Positions 44,675-54,808 of a DNA stretch of 64,000 nt are shown here, in pieces. Both the position numbers and the translations under genes were made by a program. Each line of letters starts with the position of its first letter. Position 1 is the stretch's first letter. The notes under the pieces are model-generated. The model saw nothing but the letters and a program-made list of their open reading frames with translations, searched no databases and was not told the origin of the DNA. The DNA is from JAJRXR01 sp041402005. GTDB taxonomy: Bacteria; Planctomycetota; Phycisphaerae; Phycisphaerales; UBA1924. The stretch covers positions 62,001 through 126,000 of the forward strand of contig JAWKTB010000003.1 in the NCBI GenBank assembly GCA_041402005.1, given 5' to 3'.

Positions 44675-44712
44675 AAGGCCCCCGTCCGGCGTGGACGGGG
44701 GCCTTGTTCATG
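44675..44712. terminator. bidirectional intrinsic terminator
   Basis: A perfect 13-bp stem AAGGCCCCCGTCC/GGACGGGGGCCTT (44675-44687 with 44693-44705), loop GGCGT, lies between convergent sat and the gene ending at 44733. It is followed by a T-rich stretch on the plus strand (GTTCATGTTGT). It should serve sat best and may also stop readthrough from the other side. Confidence 0.75.
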
Positions 44713-44732
44713 TTGTCAGGATGTCGTGTGTG

Positions 44733-45473
44733 TTAGCGCCGACGCCGGCGGGTCAGGCAGAGCCCGCCCAGCCCGGCGAGGGTGATCGTGCCCGGGGTGG
44801 GCACGACGCGGATGTTGTCGATCGCCATGGAGCCGCCGAGGCAGAAGACGGCCTTGTCGAAGCCCCCGATGTTGAGGTCGGCGGCGGTGAGCAGGCCGAT
44901 CCGGTTGGCGGAGTTGTTGCCATACTGGACGGTTGGGTCGCCGAACTCCCCGCCCGACAGGAACGAGGCGAAGTCGATCGAGCGGACCAGCGAGCCTTCC
45001 TTGTAGAGCTTGAGGCTGGTCATTTCGACGTCGGGTGACTCGAGGTCGATGATGTCGAAGCCGATGCCCGTGAGCATGCGGTCCCACTGGAAGGTGAGTG
45101 TGCCGGCGGGGCGGTTGCCCTCGTCGTCGGGGTAGTTGGCGATGCCGTCGCCGATGCCCGTGTTGTTCTCCTGGAGGATGAGCATGCGCCCGAGGTTGGT
45201 GTTCGGGGCGAGGTTGCCGTTGGTCCAGGGGTCTTCGAGGTCGTCGTCGCGGGTTCCGGTGCGGGTGGAGTCGAAGGCGACGGCGAGGTCGAACGGGCGG
45301 CTGAAGTTGTCGGCGCTGATCGTGACGCCGTGCGACGCCTGGTACTGGGTGGTGACGATCTCGCCGTGGACGAGGTCGTTGAAATCGAGGACGTCGACGA
45401 TGTCGGCGGAGGCGGCGGCGGCCGGGAGCGCAAGGGCCACCAGCGCGCCCGCGAGGGCGGCTCGGGTGTTCAT
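44733..45473 (-). CDS. secreted protein with PEP-CTERM-like tail
   Basis: This is a 246-residue protein from the ATG at 45473 with AGGAGA upstream. It has a signal peptide (NTRAALAGALVALALPAAAASA). The body is a strand-rich domain (ITISADNFSRPFDLAVAFDS, GTLTFQWDRMLTGIGFDIID) of the kind often found in PEP-CTERM proteins. It ends with VPTPGTITLAGLGGLCLTRRRRR, which gives a PTPG motif, a hydrophobic helix and a basic tail. It is the third protein with this layout in the window. Confidence 0.8.
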   Translation of the reverse strand: MNTRAALAGALVALALPAAAASADIVDVLDFNDLVHGEIVTTQYQASHGVTISADNFSRPFDLAVAFDSTRTGTRDDDLEDPWTNGNLAPNTNLGRMLILQENNTGIGDGIANYPDDEGNRPAGTLTFQWDRMLTGIGFDIIDLESPDVEMTSLKLYKEGSLVRSIDFASFLSGGEFGDPTVQYGNNSANRIGLLTAADLNIGGFDKAVFCLGGSMAIDNIRVVPTPGTITLAGLGGLCLTRRRRR

Positions 45474-45671
45474 TTCTTCTCTTCTCCTGTGTGGTTCGTC
45501 ACCGGGGTCGTCCCGGTCTCGCATGCAAGGTGACACGCGTCCGGGCGCCCGCCACTCGTCCGCGCCTCGGCCGAGCGTGTCTTTGCGCCGTGGACGGCGC
45601 AACCGGCGCCGTCGGCGCCGTCGCACCCCTCGGGCGTCGACCCGTGCGGTCTATGCCGCCTGTGACGGGCT

Positions 45672-46505
45672 TCAGCGGGGCAGCAGGCTGAGCAGGCCGA
45701 CGGCGGTCTGGCGACGACCGATCGCGATCGCCGCGATCGACGTCTGCTCCAAGACCTGGGCACGCATCAGCTCGGAGATCTCACGCGCGTAGTCGGCGTC
45801 CTGGATGGAGGAGATCGCCCCGGTGAGGTTCTCGAGCTCCGCCCCCGCGAGGCGTTGGCGACGCTCGTTCTCCTTCATCGACTGGCCCAGGGCGGCCCGC
45901 TCCTTCGCGTTCCCCTCGCTCGCGGCCTTGACGACCTCCTGGGCCTTCTCGAGGTCGCCATCGATGAGGTTGAGCGCCCGCCCGGAGCGGAGGCTCGCCA
46001 GGCTCACACGACCGTCGTCGGGATCCTGCTTGACCTCGATCCCATCACCGGCGCCCACGATCACGCCCATCGTCTGGCTCGCGCGTCCGGCGAAGAGCTG
46101 CTCGCCCCCGAACGTCGCGGTCGCGGTGATGTGGTCGATCGCGTCGAGGATGGAGTCGGCCTGGATCTGCATCGCGCCCCGTTCGCCATTGCTCAGCCCG
46201 TCCGTGTTGGACGCGGTGACGACGAGGGCGTCGAGCTCGACGTAGAGGTCGCCCAGCACGCCCAGCACGCCGTCCTTGGCGGCATGCCGAGCATTGTCCA
46301 GCTCGAGCCGCTCGAGCCGGCGCTCCAACGCGGTCCGCTCCGCGGACATCGACTCGACCGCAACCATGCCCGACGGGTCGTCGCTGGCCCGGTTCAGCCG
46401 CTTGCCGGTCGCAACGCGTTCGATCGCGGCCTGGATGGCCTGCTGCGAGCGCTGCAGATTCAGGCGGGCGCTGGCGCCGAGGAGATTGAACGTGACCGAG
46501 CCCAT
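45672..46505 (-). CDS. flagellin-family protein
   Basis: This is a 277-residue protein with both conserved flagellin ends. The N-terminal coil includes RLNLQRSQQAIQAAIERVA and GKRLNRASDDPSGM. The C-terminal coil includes ENLTGAISSIQDADYAREIS and RAQVLEQTSIAAIAIGRRQT. The short middle lacks a large variable domain, so it is a minimal flagellin (or a hook-associated relative). No other flagellar genes are in the window. It should be secreted by the flagellar type III system. Confidence 0.88.
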   Translation of the reverse strand: MGSVTFNLLGASARLNLQRSQQAIQAAIERVATGKRLNRASDDPSGMVAVESMSAERTALERRLERLELDNARHAAKDGVLGVLGDLYVELDALVVTASNTDGLSNGERGAMQIQADSILDAIDHITATATFGGEQLFAGRASQTMGVIVGAGDGIEVKQDPDDGRVSLASLRSGRALNLIDGDLEKAQEVVKAASEGNAKERAALGQSMKENERRQRLAGAELENLTGAISSIQDADYAREISELMRAQVLEQTSIAAIAIGRRQTAVGLLSLLPR

Positions 46506-46606
46506 CCGCCTCGCCTGTCGGCCCCGGGTGGGGACGTCTTGACCCTGAGCGAGCGGAACGCCCCGACAACACCCTGAATTCGCTGGTGGTGGGCTACTCT
46601 TGCGCG

Positions 46607-46864
46607 ATGGCGCCGCGTTTCGACGAGCACGAGTTGGGCGAAGGCCTCGACCCCGACGGGCCGTCGGCGGAGGATCTCGATCGCTTCGGCGACGAGACCG
46701 TCACCTGCCCGCACTGCGGCGCCGAGGTGTGGGACCAGCACGAGCGCTGCAACGCATGCGGCGAGCGGCTGACCGACCCGCCCAAGGGCTCGCCACCCAT
46801 GCCCATGTGGGCCTGGATCACCCTCTTTGTCGCGATCCTGCTCGTGTTGGCGTGGGTGTTGTGA
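46607..46864 (+). CDS. small zinc-ribbon membrane protein
   Basis: This is an 85-residue protein. An acidic N-terminus is followed by a zinc ribbon (CPHCGAEVWDQHERCNACGE, four Cys). One C-terminal membrane helix (MWAWITLFVAILLVLAWVL) follows, so the ribbon most likely faces the cytoplasm. Small proteins of this kind are common in Phycisphaerae. No function can be given. It ends 3 bp before the stop of the convergent pyrE. Confidence 0.75.
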   Translation: MAPRFDEHELGEGLDPDGPSAEDLDRFGDETVTCPHCGAEVWDQHERCNACGERLTDPPKGSPPMPMWAWITLFVAILLVLAWVL

Positions 46865-46867
46865 GGG

Positions 46868-47464
46868 CTACTCGGTCACGCCCAGATCGGTCTTGGTGAA
46901 GATCGACTCGAAACGCAGGCCTGCCCGCTCGACGTTCTCGCGGGCGCCCTCCTCGCGGTCGATGGCGGCGACGACGGCGAGCACCTCGCCACCCGCCAGG
47001 CGGATCGACTCGCACGCCTCGAGCGCCTGTCCCCCGGTCGTCGCGACGTCCTCGAGAAGGATCACCGCGTCCCCCTCATCGAGCAGGCCCTCGATCTGCT
47101 TGGACGTGCCGTAGTCCTTGCGCGCGTTGCGGACGAAGATGCACGGGCGACCGGTCTCGAGCGCCGCGGCGGTGACGAGCGGGACGCCTCCGAGCTCCGC
47201 GCCCGCGAGGCGCTCGGCCCGACGCCCGATCTCCCGCTCGACCAGCGCGATCCGCTCGGCGATCAGACTCGCGACGGGGCCCAGGACCTCGGGCCTCGTC
47301 GAGAACCGGTACTTGTCGAGGTAGTACGAGCTGGTCCGCCCCGAGCGGAGGGTGAACGAGCCCCGGAGCAGGCAGGCCTCGGCGATCCGGGTGGCCAACT
47401 CGCCCCTCGAGGGTCTCGCGTCAGCCCGATCGCCCGGCTTGGCCTCGTCGTGGGTCGCGTGCAT
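46868..47464 (-). CDS. pyrE: orotate phosphoribosyltransferase
   Basis: This 198-residue enzyme makes orotidine 5'-phosphate from orotate and PRPP. The PRPP-binding motif is VILLEDVATTGGQALEA, the substrate loop is FVRNARKDYGTSKQIEG, and the N-terminal SGRTSSYYLDKYRFSTRP is typical of PyrE. The ATG at 47464 fits the family. It is far from pyrB in this window, so the pyrimidine genes are scattered. Confidence 0.93.
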   Translation of the reverse strand: MHATHDEAKPGDRADARPSRGELATRIAEACLLRGSFTLRSGRTSSYYLDKYRFSTRPEVLGPVASLIAERIALVEREIGRRAERLAGAELGGVPLVTAAALETGRPCIFVRNARKDYGTSKQIEGLLDEGDAVILLEDVATTGGQALEACESIRLAGGEVLAVVAAIDREEGARENVERAGLRFESIFTKTDLGVTE

Positions 47465-47687
47465 CGGGCCCAGCCTAGCTTGCCCAGACGGGAGAATCGG
47501 CCCCCACACCCCCGCCAGGCTGGATCTTTCGGGACGCCAGGGCGTACAAGTTGTTGGATTTCAAGCCCCGGGCGCGACCCGCCCGTTCGCGGCGGGCATA
47601 ATTGCTCCGGCAACAGACACGAGCATCGACGGGAGCGGTGGGGCGTCGGGAGGCGCCGACCTTGCCCCCCGATGGGAGGACACGCGG

Positions 47688-48797
47688 ATGAAGCGGCAGA
47701 TGAGACTGTTCCTCGGCGTGGCGGTGACGATGGGCGTGCTCTCGCCCTTGGCGCTGTCGCAGGTGACTACCCCGCCCCCGCCCAAGCCGGAGCCCGAGCC
47801 GGCCTACACCCCGCCGCCCCAGCCGGTGGCCCGCCCGACGCCGACCCCGCGTCCGCGTCCCGAGGGCACGAGCGGCCCGGGCACGCCCGTGCCCGAGCAC
47901 GAGCCGCTTGCCCAGGTCGGGGAAGATGGCAAGATCGTCCGCCTCGAGGGGATCCTCGACGAGATCGCGCTGCAGCGCAACCCGCTCGTCTCCGAGACCA
48001 AGAACGACGACATCAACGCGATGCGCGTCAGGCGGCGCGTCCAGGCCGAAAAGATGGTCATCGACAACCTCGACCTGTACCGCGAGATCGAGTCGGGCGT
48101 GGTGAACGACATCGCGCTGGCGCAGTTCGAGGAGTTCCAGAAGGTCGTCCAGAAGATCCCCCCGCTGGTCATCACCGGCTCCCTGTCGTCGCAGCTCGCC
48201 GAAGAGGGCGTGCTGACGCGTATCCAGAGCCAGAGCACGAACCAGATCGTCCGCATGTACAACTCGGCGATCAGCGAGGAGCTCGAGAAGGAGTACCCGG
48301 ACAACTACCTCGACTACTTCATGAAGTTCATCATCAACGAGTCGCTCAAGGACGCCCGCTTCGCGTACGCGGGGCTTGTGGATGAGTTGATCGCCAACGC
48401 CCATGAGTTGTCGGAGACGGCGACCGAGGCCGATCTCACGCCCGCCGCCAAGAAGGTGCTCGACCAGGCCAAGAAGCTCGCGGGCAAGCCCGGTGCGGAC
48501 GAGGCCGTCCGTGAGAGCCTGGATCTCCTCTCGCTCCAGGACGCCCAGGCCCTGCTCCGGGCGGTCCGCGACCGGCGCGAGGACCCCGATCAGCCGCCCC
48601 TCGAGAAGCTCGACTTCCACACCGCCGGCACGGTTGTGCTGAACAAGGGGAGCGAGAAGACCCGGATGGTGCAGGTCCACCACGCCGACGGCACGATCGG
48701 CATCGTGGCCTACAAGGGCCTGAAGGTGGGTGAGGAGTACTACGAGAACGGCGTGAAGCACATCAAGGGCGAAGAGGACGAGAAGTCGGACGACTGA
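47688..48797 (+). CDS. exported protein with Pro-rich N-terminal region, hypothetical
   Basis: This is a 369-residue protein from the ATG at 47688 with GGAGG upstream. It has a signal peptide (KRQMRLFLGVAVTMGVLSPLALS). Residues 25-75 are a Pro-rich linker (TTPPPPKPEPEPAYTPPPQP and on). A helical region of about 200 residues follows (AMRVRRRVQAEKMVIDNLDL, FEEFQKVVQKIPPLVITGSL), with no family I recognise. The end (YKGLKVGEEYYENGVKHIKG) is basic then acidic. It is divergent from pyrE and has its own terminator. Confidence 0.75.
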   Translation: MKRQMRLFLGVAVTMGVLSPLALSQVTTPPPPKPEPEPAYTPPPQPVARPTPTPRPRPEGTSGPGTPVPEHEPLAQVGEDGKIVRLEGILDEIALQRNPLVSETKNDDINAMRVRRRVQAEKMVIDNLDLYREIESGVVNDIALAQFEEFQKVVQKIPPLVITGSLSSQLAEEGVLTRIQSQSTNQIVRMYNSAISEELEKEYPDNYLDYFMKFIINESLKDARFAYAGLVDELIANAHELSETATEADLTPAAKKVLDQAKKLAGKPGADEAVRESLDLLSLQDAQALLRAVRDRREDPDQPPLEKLDFHTAGTVVLNKGSEKTRMVQVHHADGTIGIVAYKGLKVGEEYYENGVKHIKGEEDEKSDD

Positions 48798-48819
48798 GCC
48801 TGACAAACGTGACCACGTG

Positions 48820-48849
48820 AGGGCCCGGGCGCTGACCCGGGCCCTTTTC
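48820..48849 (+). terminator. intrinsic terminator of the gene at 47688
   Basis: A perfect 10-bp stem AGGGCCCGGG/CCCGGGCCCT (48820-48829 with 48836-48845), loop CGCTGA, is followed by TTTCTT, 22 nt past the stop. It is also close to the convergent lysS stop. Confidence 0.8.
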
Positions 48850-48868
48850 TTGCGCGCAGCGCGTGGGC

Positions 48869-50530
48869 TCAGGCCTCCGGACGCATGAACGGGAAGGGGA
48901 TCACGTCCCGGATCGACTGGCGGTCGGCCATCAGCATGACGAGGCGGTCGATGCCCAGCCCAACCCCGCCGGCGGGCGGCATGCCGACCTTCAGCGCTCG
49001 CAGGAAGTCGTGGTCGAGCGTGCGGAAGGTGGACTCCTCCTCGTCGAGGCCCGCGAGCTGCTCGCGGAACTTGCGCTCCTGGACGTCGGGGTCGTTGAGC
49101 TCGGTGAAGGCCGTGCCCATCTCCATGCCGCCGATGAACAAGTCCCAGCGCTCGGCGAGCGTCGGGGCGTCCCGCTTCGGGCGCGTCAGGGGAGAGAGGG
49201 GGGCGGGGTAGTCGAAGACGAAGGTTGGGCGCGAGGGGTCCAGGGCCTTCTCGGCGACCTCCTCGAACAGCTCGTTGACGATCAGGATGTCGTCGACCCT
49301 CCCGCGGAGGTCGTGTGTCTTGATCTCCCGTCCCTCCTCCTTCAGGTGTCGGGCGTACTTGGCGACGAGGCCCCGCTTCTCGCCCTCCGCCCACGCCGCG
49401 TCCGTGTCCGTCGGGGGGAAGCCGAGCGCCCGCTCGAACAGCGCCGAGTACGTCACCCGGTCGAAGGGGTGGGCGTAATCGATCGTCTGCTCGCCGAAGG
49501 GCAGGACGAGGGACTTGGGCAGCTCGTTCTCGCCCGCCGCGTCGCGTTCGCCCCGGGCGACGGCCTCGTCGGCGCGGTGGACCGCCGCCACGCGGGCCAG
49601 CTCGCGGACGAGCGACTCGGCGAGCTCCGCGATGGTCTCGTAGTCGCCGAAGGCCTGGTAGGCCTCCACCGTCGTGAACTCCGGGTTGTGGCTCTTGTCG
49701 ACGCCCTCGTTGCGGAAGAGACGCCCGACCTCGAAGACGCGGGGCATCCCGCCCACGAGCATCCGCTTGAGGTGCAGCTCCGTCGCGATGCGCATGTAGA
49801 GGTCGATATCGAGGGCGTTGAGGTGTGTCACGAAGGGCCTGGCCGCGGCGCCCCCCGCCTGCGGCTGGAGCACGGGCGTCTCCACCTCCTCGAACCCCCG
49901 CTCCTCCATGAACCGGCGCAGGCGCGACACGAGCTTGGCCCGCAGCGAGAAGGTGCGGGCGACCTCCGGGTTCGACCACATGTCGATGTACCGCTGGCGG
50001 TACCGCGCCTCGACGTCCGCCAGACCCACGTGCTTCTCGGGCGGGGGCACGAGGCACTTGCTCGCGGGGCGAAGGTCCGTCGCCCAGACCGTGGTCTCGC
50101 CCGCCTTGGTCTTCATGACCGGCCCCTCGGCGATCAGCACGTCGCCCAGGTCCGTCAGCTTGGCCAGCTCGAAGCCGGCCTCGCTCGCGTCTCGCTTTGA
50201 GACGGCAACCTGGAAGGAGTCCCAGGTCGGATCGCGCAGGTTCATCCAGACCAGTTTGCCGTTGTCCCGGTGCAGGACGACGCGCCCGGCAACCTTCACG
50301 ACCGGGCGCGTGTCCTTGAAACCTTCTTCCTTGCCGTGCGCCTGGTGGGCGGCGTCCGCGTCCGCGTCGTAGAGGCGGGCGGCCTCCCGCAAGGTGACGA
50401 GCCCGTCAGTGCGCACGCCATAGGGGTTCAGGCCCAGGGCGCCGACCTGCTCGCGCTTCTCGCGCCGCTGGGCCTCGAGGTGGTGGACGCCCGCCTCGTC
50501 GGGGGCGGCGGATGGTGTGGGATCGCTCAC
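48869..50530 (-). CDS. lysS: lysyl-tRNA synthetase, class II
   Basis: This is a 553-residue enzyme if it starts at the GTG at 50530; an ATG at 50554 would add 8 residues. An N-terminal anticodon-binding OB fold (VKVAGRVVLHRDNGKLVWMN) precedes the class II core. Motif 2 is RVFEVGRLFRNEGVDKSHNPEFTT (the middle part reads FRNEG and HNPEFT). Motif 3 is GLGIDRLVMLMADRQSIRDV. It is about 50 residues longer than E. coli LysS. The extra residues are mostly in a variable stretch (AVHRADEAVARGERDAAGEN), a common planctomycete feature. Confidence 0.95.
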   Translation of the reverse strand: MSDPTPSAAPDEAGVHHLEAQRREKREQVGALGLNPYGVRTDGLVTLREAARLYDADADAAHQAHGKEEGFKDTRPVVKVAGRVVLHRDNGKLVWMNLRDPTWDSFQVAVSKRDASEAGFELAKLTDLGDVLIAEGPVMKTKAGETTVWATDLRPASKCLVPPPEKHVGLADVEARYRQRYIDMWSNPEVARTFSLRAKLVSRLRRFMEERGFEEVETPVLQPQAGGAAARPFVTHLNALDIDLYMRIATELHLKRMLVGGMPRVFEVGRLFRNEGVDKSHNPEFTTVEAYQAFGDYETIAELAESLVRELARVAAVHRADEAVARGERDAAGENELPKSLVLPFGEQTIDYAHPFDRVTYSALFERALGFPPTDTDAAWAEGEKRGLVAKYARHLKEEGREIKTHDLRGRVDDILIVNELFEEVAEKALDPSRPTFVFDYPAPLSPLTRPKRDAPTLAERWDLFIGGMEMGTAFTELNDPDVQERKFREQLAGLDEEESTFRTLDHDFLRALKVGMPPAGGVGLGIDRLVMLMADRQSIRDVIPFPFMRPEA

Positions 50531-50611
50531 GCGAGGATCGTAACCGCCCTCCATCCGGAGGGCTTCACCTCGGGGGATTGAACTCAGAGGGCTCGAAGGG
50601 CGCCAGTCCTG

Positions 50612-50686
50612 GAAGCCCAGAACGTCAGCGACGGGTTTGCATTCGTCGCGAGCCTTGAAGAACCCGTCGCTCACGCTCCGGGCTTC
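50612..50686. repeat. 26-bp imperfect inverted repeat upstream of lysS
   Basis: The arms (50612-50637 and 50661-50686) match at 23 of 26 positions in inverted orientation, with a GCATTCGTCGCGAGCCTTGAAG-type spacer. The arm type (GAAGCCC...GCGACGGGTT) looks like an interspersed repeat, not a gene-specific regulator. It lies upstream of lysS and downstream of the MoxR gene, both on the minus strand. Confidence 0.6.
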
Positions 50687-50754
50687 AATCGTGGGTCGCC
50701 CTCGCGCTCACTCTTGGACCTTTCGCGACCCTCGTGTTCCCCCGTCCGCCCGGC

Positions 50755-51831
<1,077 letters not shown>

Positions 51832-51911
51832 AGGCGCTCCTCCATGGCGTCTCGAACCGCTGGGATGATACCTGGGCGGACGGGAAGGCCCGGGGCTGGC
51901 CTTGGCTGGCC

Positions 51912-51950
51912 AAAGAAAAGCGGCCGCGTGGGGTCTCATCACGCGGCCGC
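51912..51950 (-). terminator. intrinsic terminator of the PDZ protein gene
   Basis: On the minus strand an 11-bp perfect stem GCGGCCGCGTG/CACGCGGCCGC (51940-51950 with 51920-51930) is followed by TTTTCTTT (51912-51919). It is about 110 nt past the stop at 52062 and would end the sigma/anti-sigma/PDZ transcript. Confidence 0.8.
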
Positions 51951-52061
51951 GAAGGCCCCTGTGGGGAACCGGGGCCTGATTCTCCACTGTGTATGGGCAT
52001 CGAGGCCCGGGGGTTTCACCCCACGCGAGACTCTTTGCCCGGCGCGAGCCGGGTCATCGGC

Positions 52062-53321
52062 TCAGTTGTCCTTCATCTGCTCCATGGCGCGGCTGAGGCG
52101 CTCAATTTGCTCCGCCAGACGATCCATGCGCTGCTCGAGCTCGCGCTGGAGGGTCTCGAAGCGCTCCTTCGTTTCCTCGGCGCTGCGCTCGACGCGCTTC
52201 TCGAGCTTGGGGGCGTCGAACTTGAGGGCCTGGCCCCACTGGTCGGGCACTTGCTGGCTCCACTGGGGCGCGCCCTTGGGGATGACGAGCTTGTGCTTGT
52301 CGCCGTCCCACTTGAACTCGAACACGCCGTAGTTCTGCCCGGGCTGGGCGTCGAAGTGCGCCGAGTCGATCGCCTCGTTCATCGCCTTGATGGCCTCCTC
52401 GAGCTCGCGCCCGCTGAGGCGACGGCTGAGTTGTTCACGGACCATGTCCTGCCAGTCGCGCATCACGTAGGGCTGTGCGGGCGAGGGCACGCTGTAGCTG
52501 AACGCCTGGGGCGCGGGCCAGTCCTGCTCGATCTCCAGCTCGCCGTCGTTCGTGTCGGACATCGCGAGCTTCTGCGCGTCGTAGGGCGCCAGCTCGACCT
52601 TGATCGACTTCTCGTCGCATCCACGGATGACCTTGAGGCGGAGCTGGTCGCCCGGCTTGTGCCCCATCAGGGCCTCGTGGAGCGTCTGCCCGCCGGCGTC
52701 GTCGGAGCCGTCGATCGAGACGATCACGTCCCACTGTCGCAGCCCGGCCTCGGCGGCGGGGGTGTCGTCGAGGACGCGCTCGACGAGGATCGCCTCGCGG
52801 TCGCCGAGGGAGAGGTGCTCGCGCAGGGCGGGCCCCACGTCGCCCAGGGAGATCCCGAGCATGACGGGCGGGGCCTCCCGGGGCGTGGGCGCCGGGGAGT
52901 AGAAGCCGACGGAGGGCGCGACCGCCGCGACGCCCGATGGGGCGTGGGGCGGGGCGATGGCGGCGATGCCGGGCATCCCCTCGAGCTCGAAGGTCGTGAG
53001 CGTTTGGCCGTCGTCGCCCAGGACGATGACCTTGTGCCCGTCGCGCTTGATGTGGGGCTTGTCGATCACGCGCCCGTTCACGATGACGCGAACGTCGTCG
53101 TCGTTGTGCATGCGCAGCTCGGTGACCTGGCCGTTGTCGGACCGGGTGACGATAACCGTGTTGTCGCCCGGGGACGGCGCGGGGGCGTTGTCGGCGCGCT
53201 TGGTGAAGTCCACGCCCTGCTGTGGGGCGGGCGCGACGACGGCGGCGCCGGGCTCGGCGGCGCACGCGGCGGCGGCGAGCAGCGCCGCCGGGACCAGTCG
53301 CAGATGAATGAGCGGGTTCAT
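52062..53321 (-). CDS. exported PDZ-domain protein with C-terminal coiled coil
   Basis: This is a 419-residue protein. Its N-terminus (LRLVPAALLAAAACAAE) looks like a signal or lipoprotein signal, with C20 as a possible lipid site. Residues about 50-115 contain short strands. A PDZ domain is at about 155-240 (PVMLGISLGDVGPALREHL, VLDDTPAAEAGLRQWDVIVS, GDQLRLKVIRG). The last 70 residues are a coiled coil (KRVERSAEETKERFETLQRE and on). No protease domain is present. It follows the sigma and anti-sigma genes and may sense envelope stress (inference). Confidence 0.82.
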   Translation of the reverse strand: MNPLIHLRLVPAALLAAAACAAEPGAAVVAPAPQQGVDFTKRADNAPAPSPGDNTVIVTRSDNGQVTELRMHNDDDVRVIVNGRVIDKPHIKRDGHKVIVLGDDGQTLTTFELEGMPGIAAIAPPHAPSGVAAVAPSVGFYSPAPTPREAPPVMLGISLGDVGPALREHLSLGDREAILVERVLDDTPAAEAGLRQWDVIVSIDGSDDAGGQTLHEALMGHKPGDQLRLKVIRGCDEKSIKVELAPYDAQKLAMSDTNDGELEIEQDWPAPQAFSYSVPSPAQPYVMRDWQDMVREQLSRRLSGRELEEAIKAMNEAIDSAHFDAQPGQNYGVFEFKWDGDKHKLVIPKGAPQWSQQVPDQWGQALKFDAPKLEKRVERSAEETKERFETLQRELEQRMDRLAEQIERLSRAMEQMKDN

Positions 53322-53376
53322 GTGATTCCTCCTGACAGAGTCTGTCTGGCTGTGGGGGTCTACTTCAGCGGGGCGT

Positions 53377-54048
53377 TCACCAGACGCCCGAGCCCTGGGT
53401 CGGGGGGACGAGTCGGACGGGGACGGTGTGCTGAGCGCCCGTCTCGTCCTGGGTCGTGCCGTACACCTGGTCCACGACCTCGCGCTCGAGGATCTGGCGG
53501 AGGTAGAGGACCTCGACGCGCTGCCCGCCGTCGAGCGGGCGCGCCTGCACCACGACGCGATCCGGGACCTCGTCGATGACTCGACCGGCTTGGCGACCGG
53601 CGTCGAGATAGTTCTGGAGGGCCTGGTCGGGCCCCTGCGGGGTCGCGACGCCGATCGGCCCGAGCCCCGCCGACTGCCCGCCGCCCGAGGCGAGGGGGTT
53701 GATCCCGAGGGACCAGAAGAGCGCGACGGCGGCGGCGGCGAGCCACCCGCCGTAGCGACCGACCAGCTCGATGCGCCGGACCATGGGTGATGGGTCAGCC
53801 AGGGCGCGGTCGAGGTCGACGTGGTCGGCGCACGCGGTCGCGCCGCCGACCGCCGTCGCGAGCAGCTCGTGCTGGCGTTGCGTCCAGCGCAGGTCGTTCC
53901 AGAGTGTGGGGTCGCTGGAGGCGAGGGCGCGCAGGGCGTCCCAGTCCTCGGGCGAGGCCTCGCCGTCGATCACGCGCCCGATGAGGATCTCGCGCTCAAG
54001 GCTCGGGTCGTCGGGGGTCGCCATGATGTCAGCCGGATCGTCACGCAT
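53377..54048 (-). CDS. anti-sigma-factor-like membrane protein
   Basis: This is a 223-residue protein. The first 90 residues are cytoplasmic-type (ILIGRVIDGEASPEDWDALR, LASSDPTLWNDLRWTQRQHE), the usual layout of an anti-sigma N-terminus, but without the HxxxCxxC zinc motif. One membrane helix follows (GGWLAAAAVALFWSLGINPL). The last 100 residues (RVIDEVPDRVVVQARPLDGG, VEVLYLRQILEREVV) are extracytoplasmic. It starts 32 bp past the ECF sigma gene stop on the same strand. Confidence 0.82.
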   Translation of the reverse strand: MRDDPADIMATPDDPSLEREILIGRVIDGEASPEDWDALRALASSDPTLWNDLRWTQRQHELLATAVGGATACADHVDLDRALADPSPMVRRIELVGRYGGWLAAAAVALFWSLGINPLASGGGQSAGLGPIGVATPQGPDQALQNYLDAGRQAGRVIDEVPDRVVVQARPLDGGQRVEVLYLRQILEREVVDQVYGTTQDETGAQHTVPVRLVPPTQGSGVW

Positions 54049-54080
54049 CGCGTCGGACCACTCCCTTCACGCCGTCGCCT

Positions 54081-54701
54081 TCACACCACCACCGACCAGC
54101 CGGAGCGGGCCTTGGTGGTTTTCGCGTCCGTCTCTTCGTCCTTCGGCGTCTCGCCGGACAAGGCCATGTCCCGGAGCATGCGCCGTCCGCGCGCGATCCG
54201 GGTCTCGATCGTCGTCTCGGGCAGGTCCATGACCGCCCCGATCTGTCGGTAGCTCATCCCCCGCAGGCATCGGAGCAGCAGAGGCTCGCGGTACGCGTCC
54301 GGCAGGCGCGACGCCAACTCCAACAGGCGGCCCGCCTCCTCGAGCTGCGCGGGGTCGGGCGCCCCCGAGTCCGTCGGCGGGGCGTCCTCGTCCCTGGTCA
54401 GTCGCAGGACCGGGGTGGCGCGCGTCGTCTTGCGCCCCTCCGCCCGGGCCACGTTGATCGCGACCGTCCGGAGCCAGGGCCTGAAGGCCTCGGGCTCGCG
54501 AAGCTCCCTGAGCTTGCGCACAAGCTGGACGGCGACGATCTGGAGCAAGTCGTCCAGGTCGGCGCCCTTGGGCTTGTACGCGATGAGGATGGCCGCCACC
54601 CATCGTCGATGCTCCTGCCAGACACGGCGCAGGGCGTCCCGGTCGCCGTCGATCGCGGCGCTGACGTCCCCGACCTGCCCGTCGCCGTCCCAGGCTTCCA
54701 A
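54081..54701 (-). CDS. ECF sigma factor
   Basis: This is a 206-residue sigma-70 family protein. Region 2 has ADLDDLLQIVAVQLVRKLRE and FRPWLRTVAINVARAEGRK. Region 4 is CLRGMSYRQIGAVMDLPETT followed by IETRIARGRRMLRD, a clear helix-turn-helix. It is the first gene of the unit with the anti-sigma-like and PDZ proteins and is divergent from tatC. It belongs to a different ECF group from the kinase-linked one at 40093. Confidence 0.92.
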   Translation of the reverse strand: MEAWDGDGQVGDVSAAIDGDRDALRRVWQEHRRWVAAILIAYKPKGADLDDLLQIVAVQLVRKLRELREPEAFRPWLRTVAINVARAEGRKTTRATPVLRLTRDEDAPPTDSGAPDPAQLEEAGRLLELASRLPDAYREPLLLRCLRGMSYRQIGAVMDLPETTIETRIARGRRMLRDMALSGETPKDEETDAKTTKARSGWSVVV

Positions 54702-54808
54702 CGAGACCCTCCTTCACGACACCGGGATGCGCGCCCCCCGGGCGCCCGTCAGGCCCCGGGCCCGATTCGGGGCGATCCGGGTCAGTTCGTACGCCCCCGC
54801 CCCCTCCC

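Noticed and set aside
47475..50057. 860-codon minus-strand open frame over lysS and the Pro-rich protein gene
   Set aside because: It overlaps the real lysS in another frame and the gene at 47688 in antisense, and has no recognisable domain.
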